A DNA stretch of 54,975 bases from an uncultured Eubacteriales bacterium (GTDB taxonomy: Bacteria > Bacillota > Clostridia > Oscillospirales > Oscillospiraceae): assembly GCA_900552475.1 (NCBI GenBank), contig USAC01000004.1, positions 1 to 54,975 on the forward strand, read 5' to 3'. The notes beneath the pieces were generated by a model. The model had not been told where the DNA came from and did no database searches. It saw only the letters and a list, made by a program, of their open reading frames with translations. Position numbers and translations under genes: made by a program. This document shows, in pieces, positions 27,559 through 36,600 of this stretch. Position 1 is the stretch's first letter; each line of letters starts with the position of its first letter.

Positions 27559-27717
27559 ATCATATATCCGCCGTCCTGTCAAGGGCTTCGCCCGCGGCCC
27601 GGCGGATGCTCACAGTATAGAAAAGAAGGCGTTAAGAAACAAGGCGAGAAGTGTTTAAGATTCCATTAAGGGTTGGGGACGGTTTTGTCACGGGGGGTTA
27701 TCTCTCCGATGGGTTTG

Positions 27718-27769
27718 CCTCCGGCGGGTACCTTTCTTTCTTCGGCGAAAGAAAGGTACCCGCCGGAGG
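27718..27769. repeat. 23-bp perfect hairpin in the 27495-27873 intergenic region
   Basis: A perfect 23-bp stem (27718-27740 with 27747-27769) around a 6-base loop TTCGGC. No T tract follows, so it is unlikely to be a simple terminator. The rest of the 27495-27873 gap holds the operator (27521-27558), the rplT terminator and no open gene. It may be a dispersed palindromic element. Confidence 0.7.
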
Positions 27770-27813
27770 AAGAACCAGCCGATTCCGCCACCGGACTTAC
27801 ACACTGACGTCAA

Positions 27814-27857
27814 ACAAAAAGAGATCTGCATGCAGAACATACAGACCTCTTTTATTT
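27814..27857 (-). terminator. Terminator after rplT
   Basis: On the minus strand a stem of about 9 bp (one G-T pair; arms 27820-27828 and 27842-27850) is followed by CTTTTTG, 17 bases beyond the rplT stop. Confidence 0.75.
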
Positions 27858-27873
27858 GCGGTATAATTCCCGT

Positions 27874-28224
27874 TTACGCCTTCTTGGCGATGTCGCACAG
27901 GGCGGTGAACGCCACGGCGTCGTTGATCGCCATCTCGGAGAGCATCTTGCGGTTGATCTCGATGCCGGCGACCTTCAGACCGTGCATGAAGCTGGAGTAA
28001 TTCATGCCGTTGGCCTTGCAGGCGGCGGAGATGCGGGTGATCCACAGCTGACGGAAGTCCCGCTTCTTCAGGCGGCGGCCCACATACGCGTAGGTCAGGG
28101 ACTTCATCACCTGCTCGTTGGCCATCTTGAAGTGCTTGGACTTGGCGCCCCAGTAGCCCTTGGCCAGCTTCAGAGTCTTATTTCTTCTTTTACGCGCCAT
28201 CATAGCGCCTTTCACACGTGCCAT
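27874..28224 (-). CDS. rplT: 50S ribosomal protein L20
   Basis: A 116-residue protein with the typical basic N-terminus (MARVKGAMMARKRRNKTLKL, AKGYWGAKSKHFK) and LWITRISAACKANGMNYS. It is a 50S assembly protein. In Bacillus L20 represses its own infC-rpmI-rplT operon by binding the leader RNA; the leader at 29041-29200 fits this. Confidence 0.98.
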   Translation of the reverse strand: MARVKGAMMARKRRNKTLKLAKGYWGAKSKHFKMANEQVMKSLTYAYVGRRLKKRDFRQLWITRISAACKANGMNYSSFMHGLKVAGIEINRKMLSEMAINDAVAFTALCDIAKKA

Positions 28225-28258
28225 TCTTAATTGCCTCCTATTCTAACGCTTCCGTATC

Positions 28259-28456
28259 TTATTTGTAGGGGATCATCTTGCGGATCGTCGCCTCGTTGGT
28301 GCAGTCGGCGTAGGTACCGCTGCGCAGACGACGGCCGCGCTTGGTGTCCTTCTTGGTGAGGATGTGGCTCTTAAAGGCGTGCGCTCTCTTCACCTTACCG
28401 GATTTCGTCAGATTGAAGCGCTTCTTGGCGCCGCTGTGAGTCTTCAGTTTAGGCAT
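28259..28456 (-). CDS. rpmI: 50S ribosomal protein L35
   Basis: A 65-residue basic protein (MPKLKTHSGAKKRFNLTKSG, RAHAFKSHILTKK). It sits between infC and rplT as in most bacteria. Confidence 0.98.
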   Translation of the reverse strand: MPKLKTHSGAKKRFNLTKSGKVKRAHAFKSHILTKKDTKRGRRLRSGTYADCTNEATIRKMIPYK

Positions 28457-28504
28457 AATGAATCTCCTTCCATCTGTTTTTCCGCGTGTGCGGAAAACTT
28501 TGTC

Positions 28505-29023
28505 TTACTTACCCGCCTTCGGGGAGAGGAACATGGACATGTTTCTGCCCTCGAGCTTGGCTGCTTTGTCCAGCGTGGCAACTTCGGAGCAGAGCTCTGC
28601 GAACTTCTTGAGCAGATCACGTCCGATGTCCGTGTGGGCCATTTCGCGTCCGCGGAAACGGACGGAAACCTTCACCCGGTTGCCATCGGCCAGGAACTTC
28701 TGTGCGTTTTTCAGCTTGGTGTTGAAATCCCCAACGTCAATGCCCGGAGACATACGGATCTCCTTGATCTCCACCACATGCTGGTTCTTTCTTGCTTCCT
28801 TCTCCCGCTTGCTCTGCTCGAACTTATACTTGCCGTAGTTCATCAGTTTGCAGACAGGGGGGGTCGCCTGGGGGGAAATCTTCACCAGATCCAGGCCCTT
28901 TTCATCAGCGATGTGCAGCGCCTCCGCCGAGGAAACGATGCCCAGCTGCTCGCCGGTTTCGCCGATCAGGCGGATCTGCGGATCACGGATCTCTTCATTG
29001 AGTTCATGCTGTAGCTTGCTAAT
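28505..29023 (-). CDS. infC: Translation initiation factor IF-3 with rare ATT start
   Basis: Reading from ATT at 29023 gives 172 residues, the normal IF-3 length: ISKLQHELNEEIRDPQIRLI at the start, then SPQATPPVCKLMNYGKYKFE and EIRMSPGIDVGDF. GGAGGTG lies 8 bases before the ATT, and no ATG, GTG or TTG gives a full-length N-terminus. IF-3 inspects start codons, and in E. coli the AUU start of infC makes it self-regulating; the same logic is likely here. A gene call from the internal GTG at 28885 would lose the first 46 residues. Confidence 0.96.
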   Translation of the reverse strand: MSKLQHELNEEIRDPQIRLIGETGEQLGIVSSAEALHIADEKGLDLVKISPQATPPVCKLMNYGKYKFEQSKREKEARKNQHVVEIKEIRMSPGIDVGDFNTKLKNAQKFLADGNRVKVSVRFRGREMAHTDIGRDLLKKFAELCSEVATLDKAAKLEGRNMSMFLSPKAGK

Positions 29024-29040
29024 AACCGAAGCACCTCCAT

Positions 29041-29200
29041 TCTAAAATAAAAAACGCGAATGCACTCTGCATCCGCGCCGCAGCGCAAAGCACCCGCATT
29101 CTTCGCGGAAACTCTGCGTGATGGTCTGCTGTTAACCTCTTTGCCGGGGGCGGGAGGTGAGGGCGGATGCACCGACCTTCTTTGTTTTCTCAAATACTAT
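29041..29200 (-). promoter_or_regulatory. infC leader with attenuator (L20-leader type)
   Basis: On the minus strand a hairpin (arms in 29055-29063 and 29068-29076, CGCGGATGC / GCATTCGCG) is followed by a T-rich tract (GTTTTTTATTTT) ending just before the infC ribosome site, i.e. a terminator inside the leader. Upstream lies a GC-rich stretch with partly complementary copies (AATGCGGGTGC, CGCAGAG) that could pair as an antiterminator. Position and form match the L20-controlled leader of infC-rpmI-rplT in Firmicutes; the L20-binding fold itself was not verified. Confidence 0.7.
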
Positions 29201-29333
29201 ATCACTCCGGACGCGGGCTGTCAATGCTTTTTTGACGTATTTGCACGGAATTTTTTGCCCAAAGCGTGCATATTCGGCACGCTCGCGGCCACACTAAGCG
29301 CAGTACGAACGGTACGGAGAGGAGGTGCGCTCC

Positions 29334-29450
29334 ATGGAGAACTGCAAAAACCAGAACCAGAACCGCAATCAGAATCAGAACCAGCAGCAGGAGACGAACA
29401 AGCAGAATAAGCAGAACAAACAGAACCAGCAGAATCAGAACCAGAAGTAA
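29334..29450 (+). CDS. Asn/Gln-rich 38-residue micropeptide
   Basis: ATG 29334 follows GAGAGGAGGT, and the frame encodes MENCKNQNQNRNQNQNQQQE plus 18 more residues of Asn, Gln and Lys, with a single Cys near the start. A strong terminator (29461-29496) follows 11 bases after the stop, so it looks like a single-gene unit. Short N/Q/K-rich peptides occur near spore genes in Clostridia, but I cannot assign this one. The hydrophobic Leu/Val-rich frame on the other strand is a shadow of the CAG/AAC codons. Confidence 0.7.
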   Translation: MENCKNQNQNRNQNQNQQQETNKQNKQNKQNQQNQNQK

Positions 29451-29460
29451 CACGTATTTA

Positions 29461-29500
29461 AAAGGTTGGCCGCAGCATCCGCTGCGGCCAACCTTTTATT
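29461..29500 (+). terminator. Terminator after the micropeptide gene
   Basis: A perfect 16-bp stem (29461-29476 with 29481-29496), loop ATCC, followed by a T-rich end. Confidence 0.92.
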
Positions 29501-29637
29501 ACTTGAAAAGAGCGCAGCTCTTTTCAAGTAGAAGATTTCACTCTACTCCGCGCAGAGTGTTTTTTGCGGCGTACACGCCGCCGCAAAAAACGGATTTCAT
29601 CTTATTCGCGCCGTGCGCGGCGCGAACTCTGTGAGAC
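29501..29637. repeat. Cluster of consecutive palindromes (dispersed repeat family)
   Basis: Three strong inverted repeats in a row: 29501-29513/29517-29529 (13 bp), 29559-29571/29579-29591 (13 bp) and 29605-29613/29618-29626 (9 bp), with a weaker one between the first two. The end (29622-29637) is the 16-mer GCGAACTCTGTGAGAC also found at 13686-13701. It is intergenic and non-coding, so a structured repeat rather than an operon terminator. Confidence 0.75.
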
Positions 29638-29646
29638 ATTGGGGGG

Positions 29647-30567
29647 TTACAGCTTGGCGGGGTAGACGCCTGTTTCGTGCAGGCGGCGGAGCTCGGCGGC
29701 GACGGTCTCGCGGTCCTCGTGGTACGTCATGCCGAACCAGCGATCCGCCGAGTGCAGCACCGACACATGCAGACGGCCTTGCGCGAGCAGGTCGCCGACC
29801 ATGTTCGGCAGCAGGCACTCCGCCTTGATGTTGGTCTTTGCATCGTCCGAGCGGAGAAATGCCTCGAAATACGTCTCAAGCTCGTCGAAAATCGCGGGGG
29901 TGAAGCCCCAGAAGTTCATGGAGACGGGCGTGTCCGGGTCGAGCGGGCGTGGGGTGCCGTCCGCGATGTCGGCGATGTGTCCGTCGGGGTAGAGCTGGAT
30001 CTTCAGCGCTTCCTTCACGCCCGTCAGCTCGCCGTTTTCCACGCGGCAGATCCCGCGCGAGACAGTGCCGTTGAGACTGACGGTGTTTTTGAGCAGATAC
30101 CCGACCATCGTGGCGCGGCCGCTTTGCGGCAGGCGGCAGAGCTCGTCGTACATCGCGCGGTAGGCGTCGACACCGTAGTAGTCGTCGGCGTTGATGACGC
30201 AGAAGGGCTCGTTTACATAGTCGCGCGCGCAGAGCACGGCGTGCGTCGTGCCGAAGGGCTTCGTGCGCCCGGCGGGCAGGGTATAAAACGCGGGCAGACT
30301 CTCGAAATCCTGAAATGCGTAGCAGACCTCGAGCGGCTTTCCACCGCGGGTGGTCTTGCCGCGCAGACTGTCGCCGCAGAGGGTCCTGACCAGACCGAGA
30401 ATCTCGGGCTTGACGATAAAGACGACCTTCGTAAAGCCCGCGCGGATGGCGTCGTGGATGGAGTATTCCATCAGCACCTCACCGTTCGGGCCGACGCCGT
30501 CGACCTGCTTATTTCCTCCATAGCGCGAGCCGAGACCCGCCGCCATGATGACAAGGGCTGCGTTCAT
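29647..30567 (-). CDS. Sugar-phosphate nucleotidyltransferase
   Basis: A 306-residue protein starting at ATG 30567 after AAAAGGAGGAAAA (an in-frame GTG at 30621 has no such site). NTP-transferase signature ALVIMAAGLGSRYGGNKQVD, the NADDYYG metal motif, then a C-terminal part (SMNFWGFTP). These enzymes couple NTP to a sugar phosphate to give an activated sugar. The Lys-Gln-Val-Asp in place of PKPL sets it in an uncharacterised branch, so the sugar cannot be named. A role in cell-envelope glycans fits the LCP gene beside it. Confidence 0.85.
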   Translation of the reverse strand: MNAALVIMAAGLGSRYGGNKQVDGVGPNGEVLMEYSIHDAIRAGFTKVVFIVKPEILGLVRTLCGDSLRGKTTRGGKPLEVCYAFQDFESLPAFYTLPAGRTKPFGTTHAVLCARDYVNEPFCVINADDYYGVDAYRAMYDELCRLPQSGRATMVGYLLKNTVSLNGTVSRGICRVENGELTGVKEALKIQLYPDGHIADIADGTPRPLDPDTPVSMNFWGFTPAIFDELETYFEAFLRSDDAKTNIKAECLLPNMVGDLLAQGRLHVSVLHSADRWFGMTYHEDRETVAAELRRLHETGVYPAKL

Positions 30568-30759
30568 TTCTTTTCCTCCTTTTCCGCCGTCGGGGGCGGT
30601 TATGCACCGCGAGTATACCACATTTTGCCGCGCGCTTCAAGACGGATTCCCGGAATTCCGGCAAAATACCGATCGTATACCGCCCATTTTGCGGTATGTG
30701 CGGCCGCTTTTAGAGCGCAAATGCACATTTTTTCGACATTTTATAAAAAGGTAACAGTT

Positions 30760-30794
30760 TTGTAGTGGATTTTCCGGCGGCATGGGTTTATAAT
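30760..30794 (+). promoter_or_regulatory. Possible promoter of the LCP gene
   Basis: A perfect TATAAT (30789-30794) lies ~80 bases before the LCP start; no good -35 sits 17 bases upstream (TGGATT) and TTGTAG is too far. Listed for the -10 only. Confidence 0.35.
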
Positions 30795-30872
30795 AATAAG
30801 CCTATATTGCATATGTTCCGGCGTATGCCAGTTCTGACAAAGAATCCGAAACCGAAAAAAGGAGAATTTCCG

Positions 30873-32411
30873 ATGAAGTCATCCAGCTATTCCGGCGCCG
30901 CGCGTCCGCGTAAGCGAACGGGTGCCGACCATTTCGGCCTGTTTACGCTGTTTTTGCTGCTGGCCGCGAGCCTTGCCCTGTATATCCGCCTGATGGCGAC
31001 GGGCATGCTCTCGAACCTGTATCTGATTATCCTGATGGTGGTGCTGATCGTGCTCAACGCCGTGAGCGTGATTGTGCAGCTGCCCCTGCGGCGCAACAAG
31101 GCAGGAAAGCTCATCATGGGCATCGTGTCGCTGCTGCTCTCGGGTGCGATGCTCTACGGCGTGGTTGCCGTGAACTCCGTCCAGTCCGCGCTGAGCAAGA
31201 TCGTCGGCAAGATGACGGAGACGGAGATCACCGAGGTGCGCGTCATGAACGACAACCCCGCCACCAGCATGGGAGACACGAGGGGCTATACCTTCGGCTA
31301 CATTGCCGACGCCGATACGAAGAACACGCAGAGCATCCTCGACGAGATCAGCAAGAGCTTCGGCACGATCAAGTCCAAGGGCTACGATTCGATGACCGCG
31401 CTGGCCGACGCGCTCTATGACGACGAGGTCGACGCGATTCTGATCAACCAGGGCTATGTCGACCTGCTCACGGAGAAGGACGGGTACACCGACTTCCGCG
31501 ACCAGACCCGCGTGCTCTATACCTACACCACGACCCATGAGGTCGACCCGATTGTCCCGAACACTTCCATCACGAAGGAGCCGTTCGTGGTCTACTGCAG
31601 CGGCATCGACGCGCGCGTGGATGACATCTCGGCCAAGAGCCGCAGCGACGTGAACATTCTCGCCGTTGTCAATCCGACGACCAAGCAGATCCTGCTGGTA
31701 AATACGCCGCGCGACTACTACCTGCCGCTGGCACGCAACGGAGAGTTGGACAAGCTCACCCACGCCGGACTCTACGGCATCGACGAGTCGATGAAGGTGC
31801 TCGGCAACCTCTACGGGGTGCAGGCGGACTACTATGTCCGTGTGAACTTCGCGGGACTGGTGAAGATTGTCGACGCGCTCGGCGGCGTGGATATTGAGTC
31901 CGATGCGAATTTCTCCTGTGTTCCGATGGAGACGCCCGACGGAAACGGCGATTATACCTATCAGAAATATTCCTTCACCAAGGGCATCAACCACGTCAAC
32001 GGCTCACAGGCGCTCGCCTTCGCCCGTGAGCGCAAGGCCTTTGCCGATGGGGATAACCGCCGCGGTCAGCATCAGATGACCGTCATCAAGGCCATCGTGA
32101 ACAAGGCCTGTTCCTCGGCGGTGCTCACGAAGTATCAGGAGCTGCTCAAGGCGGCCTCGGACGCGTTCATTACGAACATGCCCTATGCCGACATCAGCTC
32201 CCTCGTGCAGATGCAGCTCGGCGACATGGCGGACTGGAACATCACAACCTATGCCGTCTCCGGCGAGGGCAGCACGGAATACTGCTACGCCCTCGGCGAC
32301 AAGGCGTGGGTGATGATCAAGGATTCCTCCAAGGTCAATACCGCCAAGAATATGATCCAGCAGGTGATCAACGGCGAGGTGCCGACGACATCCTCGTCCG
32401 ATTCCAACTGA
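30873..32411 (+). CDS. LytR-CpsA-Psr (LCP) family cell-wall glycopolymer transferase
   Basis: A 512-residue protein from ATG 30873 (AAAAAAGGAGAA upstream; the longer frame from 30765 lacks a site). Three N-terminal transmembrane segments (~residues 20-100), an accessory domain (~120-230), then the LCP domain: SRSDVNILAVVNPTTKQILL, NTPRDYYLPL (phosphate-binding Arg), LTHAGLYGID and ALAFARERKAFADGDNRRGQ. LCP enzymes ligate teichoic-acid-like or capsular polymers to peptidoglycan. Three membrane segments instead of one, and the accessory domain, match clostridial members. Confidence 0.95.
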   Translation: MKSSSYSGAARPRKRTGADHFGLFTLFLLLAASLALYIRLMATGMLSNLYLIILMVVLIVLNAVSVIVQLPLRRNKAGKLIMGIVSLLLSGAMLYGVVAVNSVQSALSKIVGKMTETEITEVRVMNDNPATSMGDTRGYTFGYIADADTKNTQSILDEISKSFGTIKSKGYDSMTALADALYDDEVDAILINQGYVDLLTEKDGYTDFRDQTRVLYTYTTTHEVDPIVPNTSITKEPFVVYCSGIDARVDDISAKSRSDVNILAVVNPTTKQILLVNTPRDYYLPLARNGELDKLTHAGLYGIDESMKVLGNLYGVQADYYVRVNFAGLVKIVDALGGVDIESDANFSCVPMETPDGNGDYTYQKYSFTKGINHVNGSQALAFARERKAFADGDNRRGQHQMTVIKAIVNKACSSAVLTKYQELLKAASDAFITNMPYADISSLVQMQLGDMADWNITTYAVSGEGSTEYCYALGDKAWVMIKDSSKVNTAKNMIQQVINGEVPTTSSSDSN

Positions 32412-32428
32412 CCCCGCACCAACTGAAA

Positions 32429-32458
32429 AGTGCCCGGCACAGCCGGGCGCTTTTTTTG
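32429..32458 (+). terminator. Terminator after the LCP gene
   Basis: A 10-bp GC-rich stem (GCCCGGC / GCCGGGC core) with a 3-base loop, followed by seven T. Confidence 0.92.
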
Positions 32459-32495
32459 GTTCTGTATCAACATATAGTACATAGGAGTGGTTTTT

Positions 32496-33386
32496 ATGCG
32501 CGATTCCAAGAAGCTCGTGGGGCATCTGTATGCCATGTTTACGATCCTCGTCTGGGGCAGCTGCTTTGTGCTGACGAAGAACCTGCTGGCCGTGGGGATC
32601 ACCGCTGTCCAGATTATCCCGCTGCGGATGATTCTGGCGTATGTGACGCTGCTGGTGATGCGGCCGCGCTTCATGCGCCTGCCCCTGCGCGACGAGCTGA
32701 TGTTCATCCTGATCGGCATTACCGGCGGCAGCGTCTACTTCTTCCTGCAAAACAGCGCCCTCGCGCATACCTACGCCGCGAACGTCAGTATCCTCATCGC
32801 GCTCAGCCCCATCCTGACGGTCATCCTCGCGCAGCTCTTCTCGCGCAAGGGCGAGCGGCTCGGCAAGTGGGTCTACATCGGCGCGGTGATCGCGATCGCG
32901 GGCGTGGTGATGGTTGTCCTCAACGGTACGCTCACCTTCCACCTCAGCCCCGTGGGCGACCTGCTGGCGCTGGGCGCGGCGCTGCTGTGGGCGATTTATT
33001 CCATCCTGATCAAGCCCTACACGGAACAATATGACAGCTTTCTCGTCACGCGGCGCGTCTTTTTCTGGGCATTCATCACGGCCATTCCGCTCATGCTCAT
33101 GACGGACGGCATGCCGAACCTCACGCCGCTGTTTACGCAGCCGAAGGTACTGCTGTCGTGGATATTTCTCGCCGTGTTCGGAAACGCCATCTGCTTTGCC
33201 ATCTGGAACATCGCCTTCCAGCGGCTCGGCGTCGTGATTACGAACAACTATCTCTATGCCTCGCCGTTCGTGACGCTGATCGTCGGCTGGCTCCTGCTCG
33301 GCGAGCCGGTGTCGCTCATGAGCATCATCGGCGCCGTGCTGATTACGGTAGGCGTCATCTGCGCGCTGAAGAAAACCGAGAAATAA
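32496..33386 (+). CDS. EamA/DMT-family transporter
   Basis: A 296-residue protein with ten hydrophobic segments forming two EamA halves (start LYAMFTILVWGSCFVLTKNL; mid SPILTVILAQLFSRKGERLG; end LGEPVSLMSIIGAVLITVGV). Family members export metabolites or amino acids, and some import choline-like solutes (LicB). ATG 32496 is chosen over GTG 32487 because AGGAG lies 8 bases before it. The gene has its own terminator on each side and is probably monocistronic. Substrate unknown. Confidence 0.9.
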   Translation: MRDSKKLVGHLYAMFTILVWGSCFVLTKNLLAVGITAVQIIPLRMILAYVTLLVMRPRFMRLPLRDELMFILIGITGGSVYFFLQNSALAHTYAANVSILIALSPILTVILAQLFSRKGERLGKWVYIGAVIAIAGVVMVVLNGTLTFHLSPVGDLLALGAALLWAIYSILIKPYTEQYDSFLVTRRVFFWAFITAIPLMLMTDGMPNLTPLFTQPKVLLSWIFLAVFGNAICFAIWNIAFQRLGVVITNNYLYASPFVTLIVGWLLLGEPVSLMSIIGAVLITVGVICALKKTEK

Positions 33387-33405
33387 GCTCCTGTTAAGCG
33401 AAAAT

Positions 33406-33437
33406 ACAGAACCCGGTCTATACCGGGTTCTGTATTT
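33406..33437 (+). terminator. Terminator after the EamA gene
   Basis: A perfect 12-bp stem (33406-33417 with 33422-33433), loop CTAT, then ATTTTTA. Confidence 0.9.
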
Positions 33438-33548
33438 TTATGCGCACAAGCTGTATATATGCATAATATTACAAACGGCGGTGTGGAGGGAAAGGAAAAT
33501 TTTGTCATTCTTTCTTATTGCGAGATATACGCGAATTACGCATATTTA

Positions 33549-33577
33549 TTTACAGAACAGTGAAAACGATGCATAAT
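33549..33577 (+). promoter_or_regulatory. Sigma-A promoter of the M14 surface protein
   Basis: TTTACA (33549-33554), 17-base spacer, CATAAT (33572-33577), about 95 bases before the M14 gene start. Confidence 0.75.
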
Positions 33578-33604
33578 ATCCAAACCACATGCGAGGTGAT
33601 CCAC

Positions 33605-33646
33605 ATGCGTAAGCGACGAATTCTCCCCGAGTACCTGCCAACCTGA
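33605..33646 (+). CDS. Possible 13-residue leader peptide
   Basis: ATG CGT AAG CGA... encodes MRKRRILPEYLPT and stops at 33646, 25 bases before the M14 protein start. GAGGTGAT lies at a correct distance upstream, and the predicted transcript start is about 25 bases before it. A translated leader could control the downstream gene, or the frame may be chance; nothing else supports it. Confidence 0.3.
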   Translation: MRKRRILPEYLPT

Positions 33647-33671
33647 CGGAAATATTTGAGAGGAGAAAATC

Positions 33672-36600
33672 ATGCACTATTCACACAAGACCAAGCATCA
33701 GGTGCTCTCCGGCGTTCTGGCGCTGATCCTGAGCCTGAGCCTGCTGCTGCCGACGATCCCCACCGTCTGGGCCGATGAGGCCGCAGACCCCGAGACGGTT
33801 ATCGAGTCCGTCACCGACCAGCTCGCGGCCGCGGGCGAGACCACCACCCCTGTCACTGAGAGCGAGCCGGCCGCCGCTCCCGCCGCCTCCTTCCAGAGCA
33901 CCGACGACGGCGCGGATGTCATCGCGCTAACCCAGAACGGCCACTTCCTGGCCAAGATCCCCCTGCCTGAGGGCGTGACCGTTACGGAAAACGACCTTGC
34001 GAGCATCGTCTGGTCCATGGACAAGGACGAGACGAAAGAATATGTTGACGCCGATCAGTATCCCAACCAGACCAAGGGCGGCGAGCTGAGCACCTGGCAG
34101 ACGAGCAAGAAGACTCCGCTGTTCACTATGGAGAGCTGCACGCTCGCCGAGGAGAACGGCACGACCTACCTCTGCCTGAGCTTCAGCAGCGCCTGCTACT
34201 GGGGCAGCGACCCCAGCGCCCCGCACAGCAACGGCGGTTCGTACCTCGACGTGTGCGGCTATTTCAACCTGACCGCCAAACTCGGCGAGATGGCGCTCGG
34301 CTCCGCGGCCGTGAAGATTGTCCCCTACGACAGCTTCCACACCATGCAGGAGATCTATGAGGATCTCGACAACATGGTGACCTACGCCGCCGACAACACG
34401 AACCTCTATGTCAAGAAGTTCTCCATGGGTACCTCCTCCGGTGCGATCTACGAGCCGCTCGACATGCCCTACATGATCCTCGCGAAGGACGCGCAGGCCG
34501 TGTCCGAATGGCTGGCCTTCTGCGACAAGGCGGAGACCGACCCGACCGGCACGCTCAAGGACATCGCGGCCGGCAAGTACGACGACCTGAAGGTCCCCGT
34601 CATGTATTCGAACATCCATCCCAATGAGGTCGCCGCCACCGACGGCGTGATGGCCTTTGCGTGGATGCTGATCGAGAGCGCCGCCGCGGACGGCAAGCTC
34701 GACTACACGAAGCTCACCGGCTTTACCGACGAGGGCAAGGCGGAGCTTGCCGCCGAGATGGGCCCCGTGGGCGCGGCGGGCAGCACCGCTGTCCCCGACC
34801 TCGTCAAGGACACCGCCACCTATCTCGGCTATCTGACTGCGGGCAACCGGGGCTCCGGCGTGATCGACCTCGACAAGTACTACACCAGCGAGGACGTCAG
34901 CCTGACCGTTGACGAGCTGCTCGACGATGTGTTCTTCATCCTCGTCCCCGAGGAGAACGTCGAGGGCAGAACGTATGTCACCCGGCACCCCTCCGGCGGC
35001 TATGACCTGAACCGGGACAACTCCTTCCAGACCACCGCCGAGACCCAGAACATGCAGCACCTCATCGCTACCTTCAACCCGACCCTTCTCACCGAGTTCC
35101 ACGGCCGGATCAAGGGCTTCCAGGTGGAGCCTTGCGACCCGCCGCACGAGCCGAACTTCGAGTATGACCTGCTGGCCAAGCACCTGCTGAGCGCGGGCGA
35201 GGCTCTCGGCATCGCCGCCGTGGCCAACAACGACGGCTACAACAGCTACGTCACCCCGCAGAGAGACTATCTGTACTACACCGGCAACAAGACCGCCGAC
35301 GGCGCGGATGAGACGTACTGGGAGCCGTGGGACGATATGTCCACCTCCTACACGCCGCAGTTCGCGATGCTGCAGGGCACCATCGCCTTCACCGTCGAGC
35401 TGCCCGCCTATAACGACGACACCGTGCAGGCCGTCCAGTACGGCTGCCTGGGCCAGAGCGTCTACGTCGCGGGCGAGAAGAACTCCATCCTGACCTGCCA
35501 GGTGCAGATCTACGAGAGAGGTGTCACGAACGCGAACTCCGATTCGCATGACATGGTCGGCCAGTGGCTGTGCAACCAGTACGACGTCGAGGGCGCGGAG
35601 GCCGGACTCTTCCGGCCCGAGTACACCGGCGAGGGTGAAAACGGCAACTTCTATCCCGAGTGCTACATCATCCCCCTCGACGGCGCGAACCAGAGCAATC
35701 TCCAGGCCGCCTACGACATGATGACCTGGCTGAGCCGGAACGACGTGAAGATCCTCGTCACCGAGCAGCCCGTCACGGTTGACGGCGTCACCTATCCCGC
35801 GGGTACGATGGTCATCTCCATGTATCAGGCCAAGCGTTCCGTCGCCAATGGCGCGCTCTATGACGGCACGTTCATCACCGACTGGACCGACCTCTACTCC
35901 GAGGGCATCACCTCCTTCGCCGCGACGAGAGGCTTCGACATGGTCACCGTGACCAAGCCCGCCGTCTACCAGACCGTCAGCGCCGCCTGCGGCAGCTGGA
36001 TGGGCTATGACGACTGCAAGCTGTATGTCGCCGCGAACAAGGGCACCTACTTCACCGGTAAGCACGGCGCCGACGTCGTGATCTCCAACGCCTCCGAGGA
36101 TTCCACCGCCGCCGTCAACGCCCTGCTGCAGGCGGGCAAGACCGTCGGCATGGTGACGGATGCGCAGAGCGGCTTCTACGGCGACTTCATCTGCTCCTAT
36201 GCCGACTTCCTGACGGTCGCGGACAAGTTCACCGTGAGCGCCACCGGCATCTCCCAGAAGGACGCGGGCTATCCCGCCGCGACCACCATCAGTAAGGCCC
36301 CCGTCGTCTACATCACCGGCGCGGCGGGCAAGAACTCCTCCGGCTTCGTCTATACCAGCCAGGTCAGCAGCGCGGCCAACTGGAACTATGACCGCTGCGC
36401 CATGGAGCTGATGGGTTTCGAGACGACCACCGACCTCAGCGCCGCGACCGGCATCATCGGCGCATCCAGACCGAACGCCGACGCGCTCGCCGCCATCCAG
36501 AGCGGCACGCCCTACATCGGCTACGGCAGCAATTCCTCCACCGTCGCCAAGCTGATCGGCGCCGCACGCAGCAGCGCCAGCGGCATGGACTGTCTCGGCT

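Noticed and set aside
29202..29453. 83-residue Leu/Val-rich hydrophobic frame on the minus strand
   Set aside because: It is the antisense of the CAG/AAC codons of the micropeptide and lacks a ribosome site; not a real membrane peptide.
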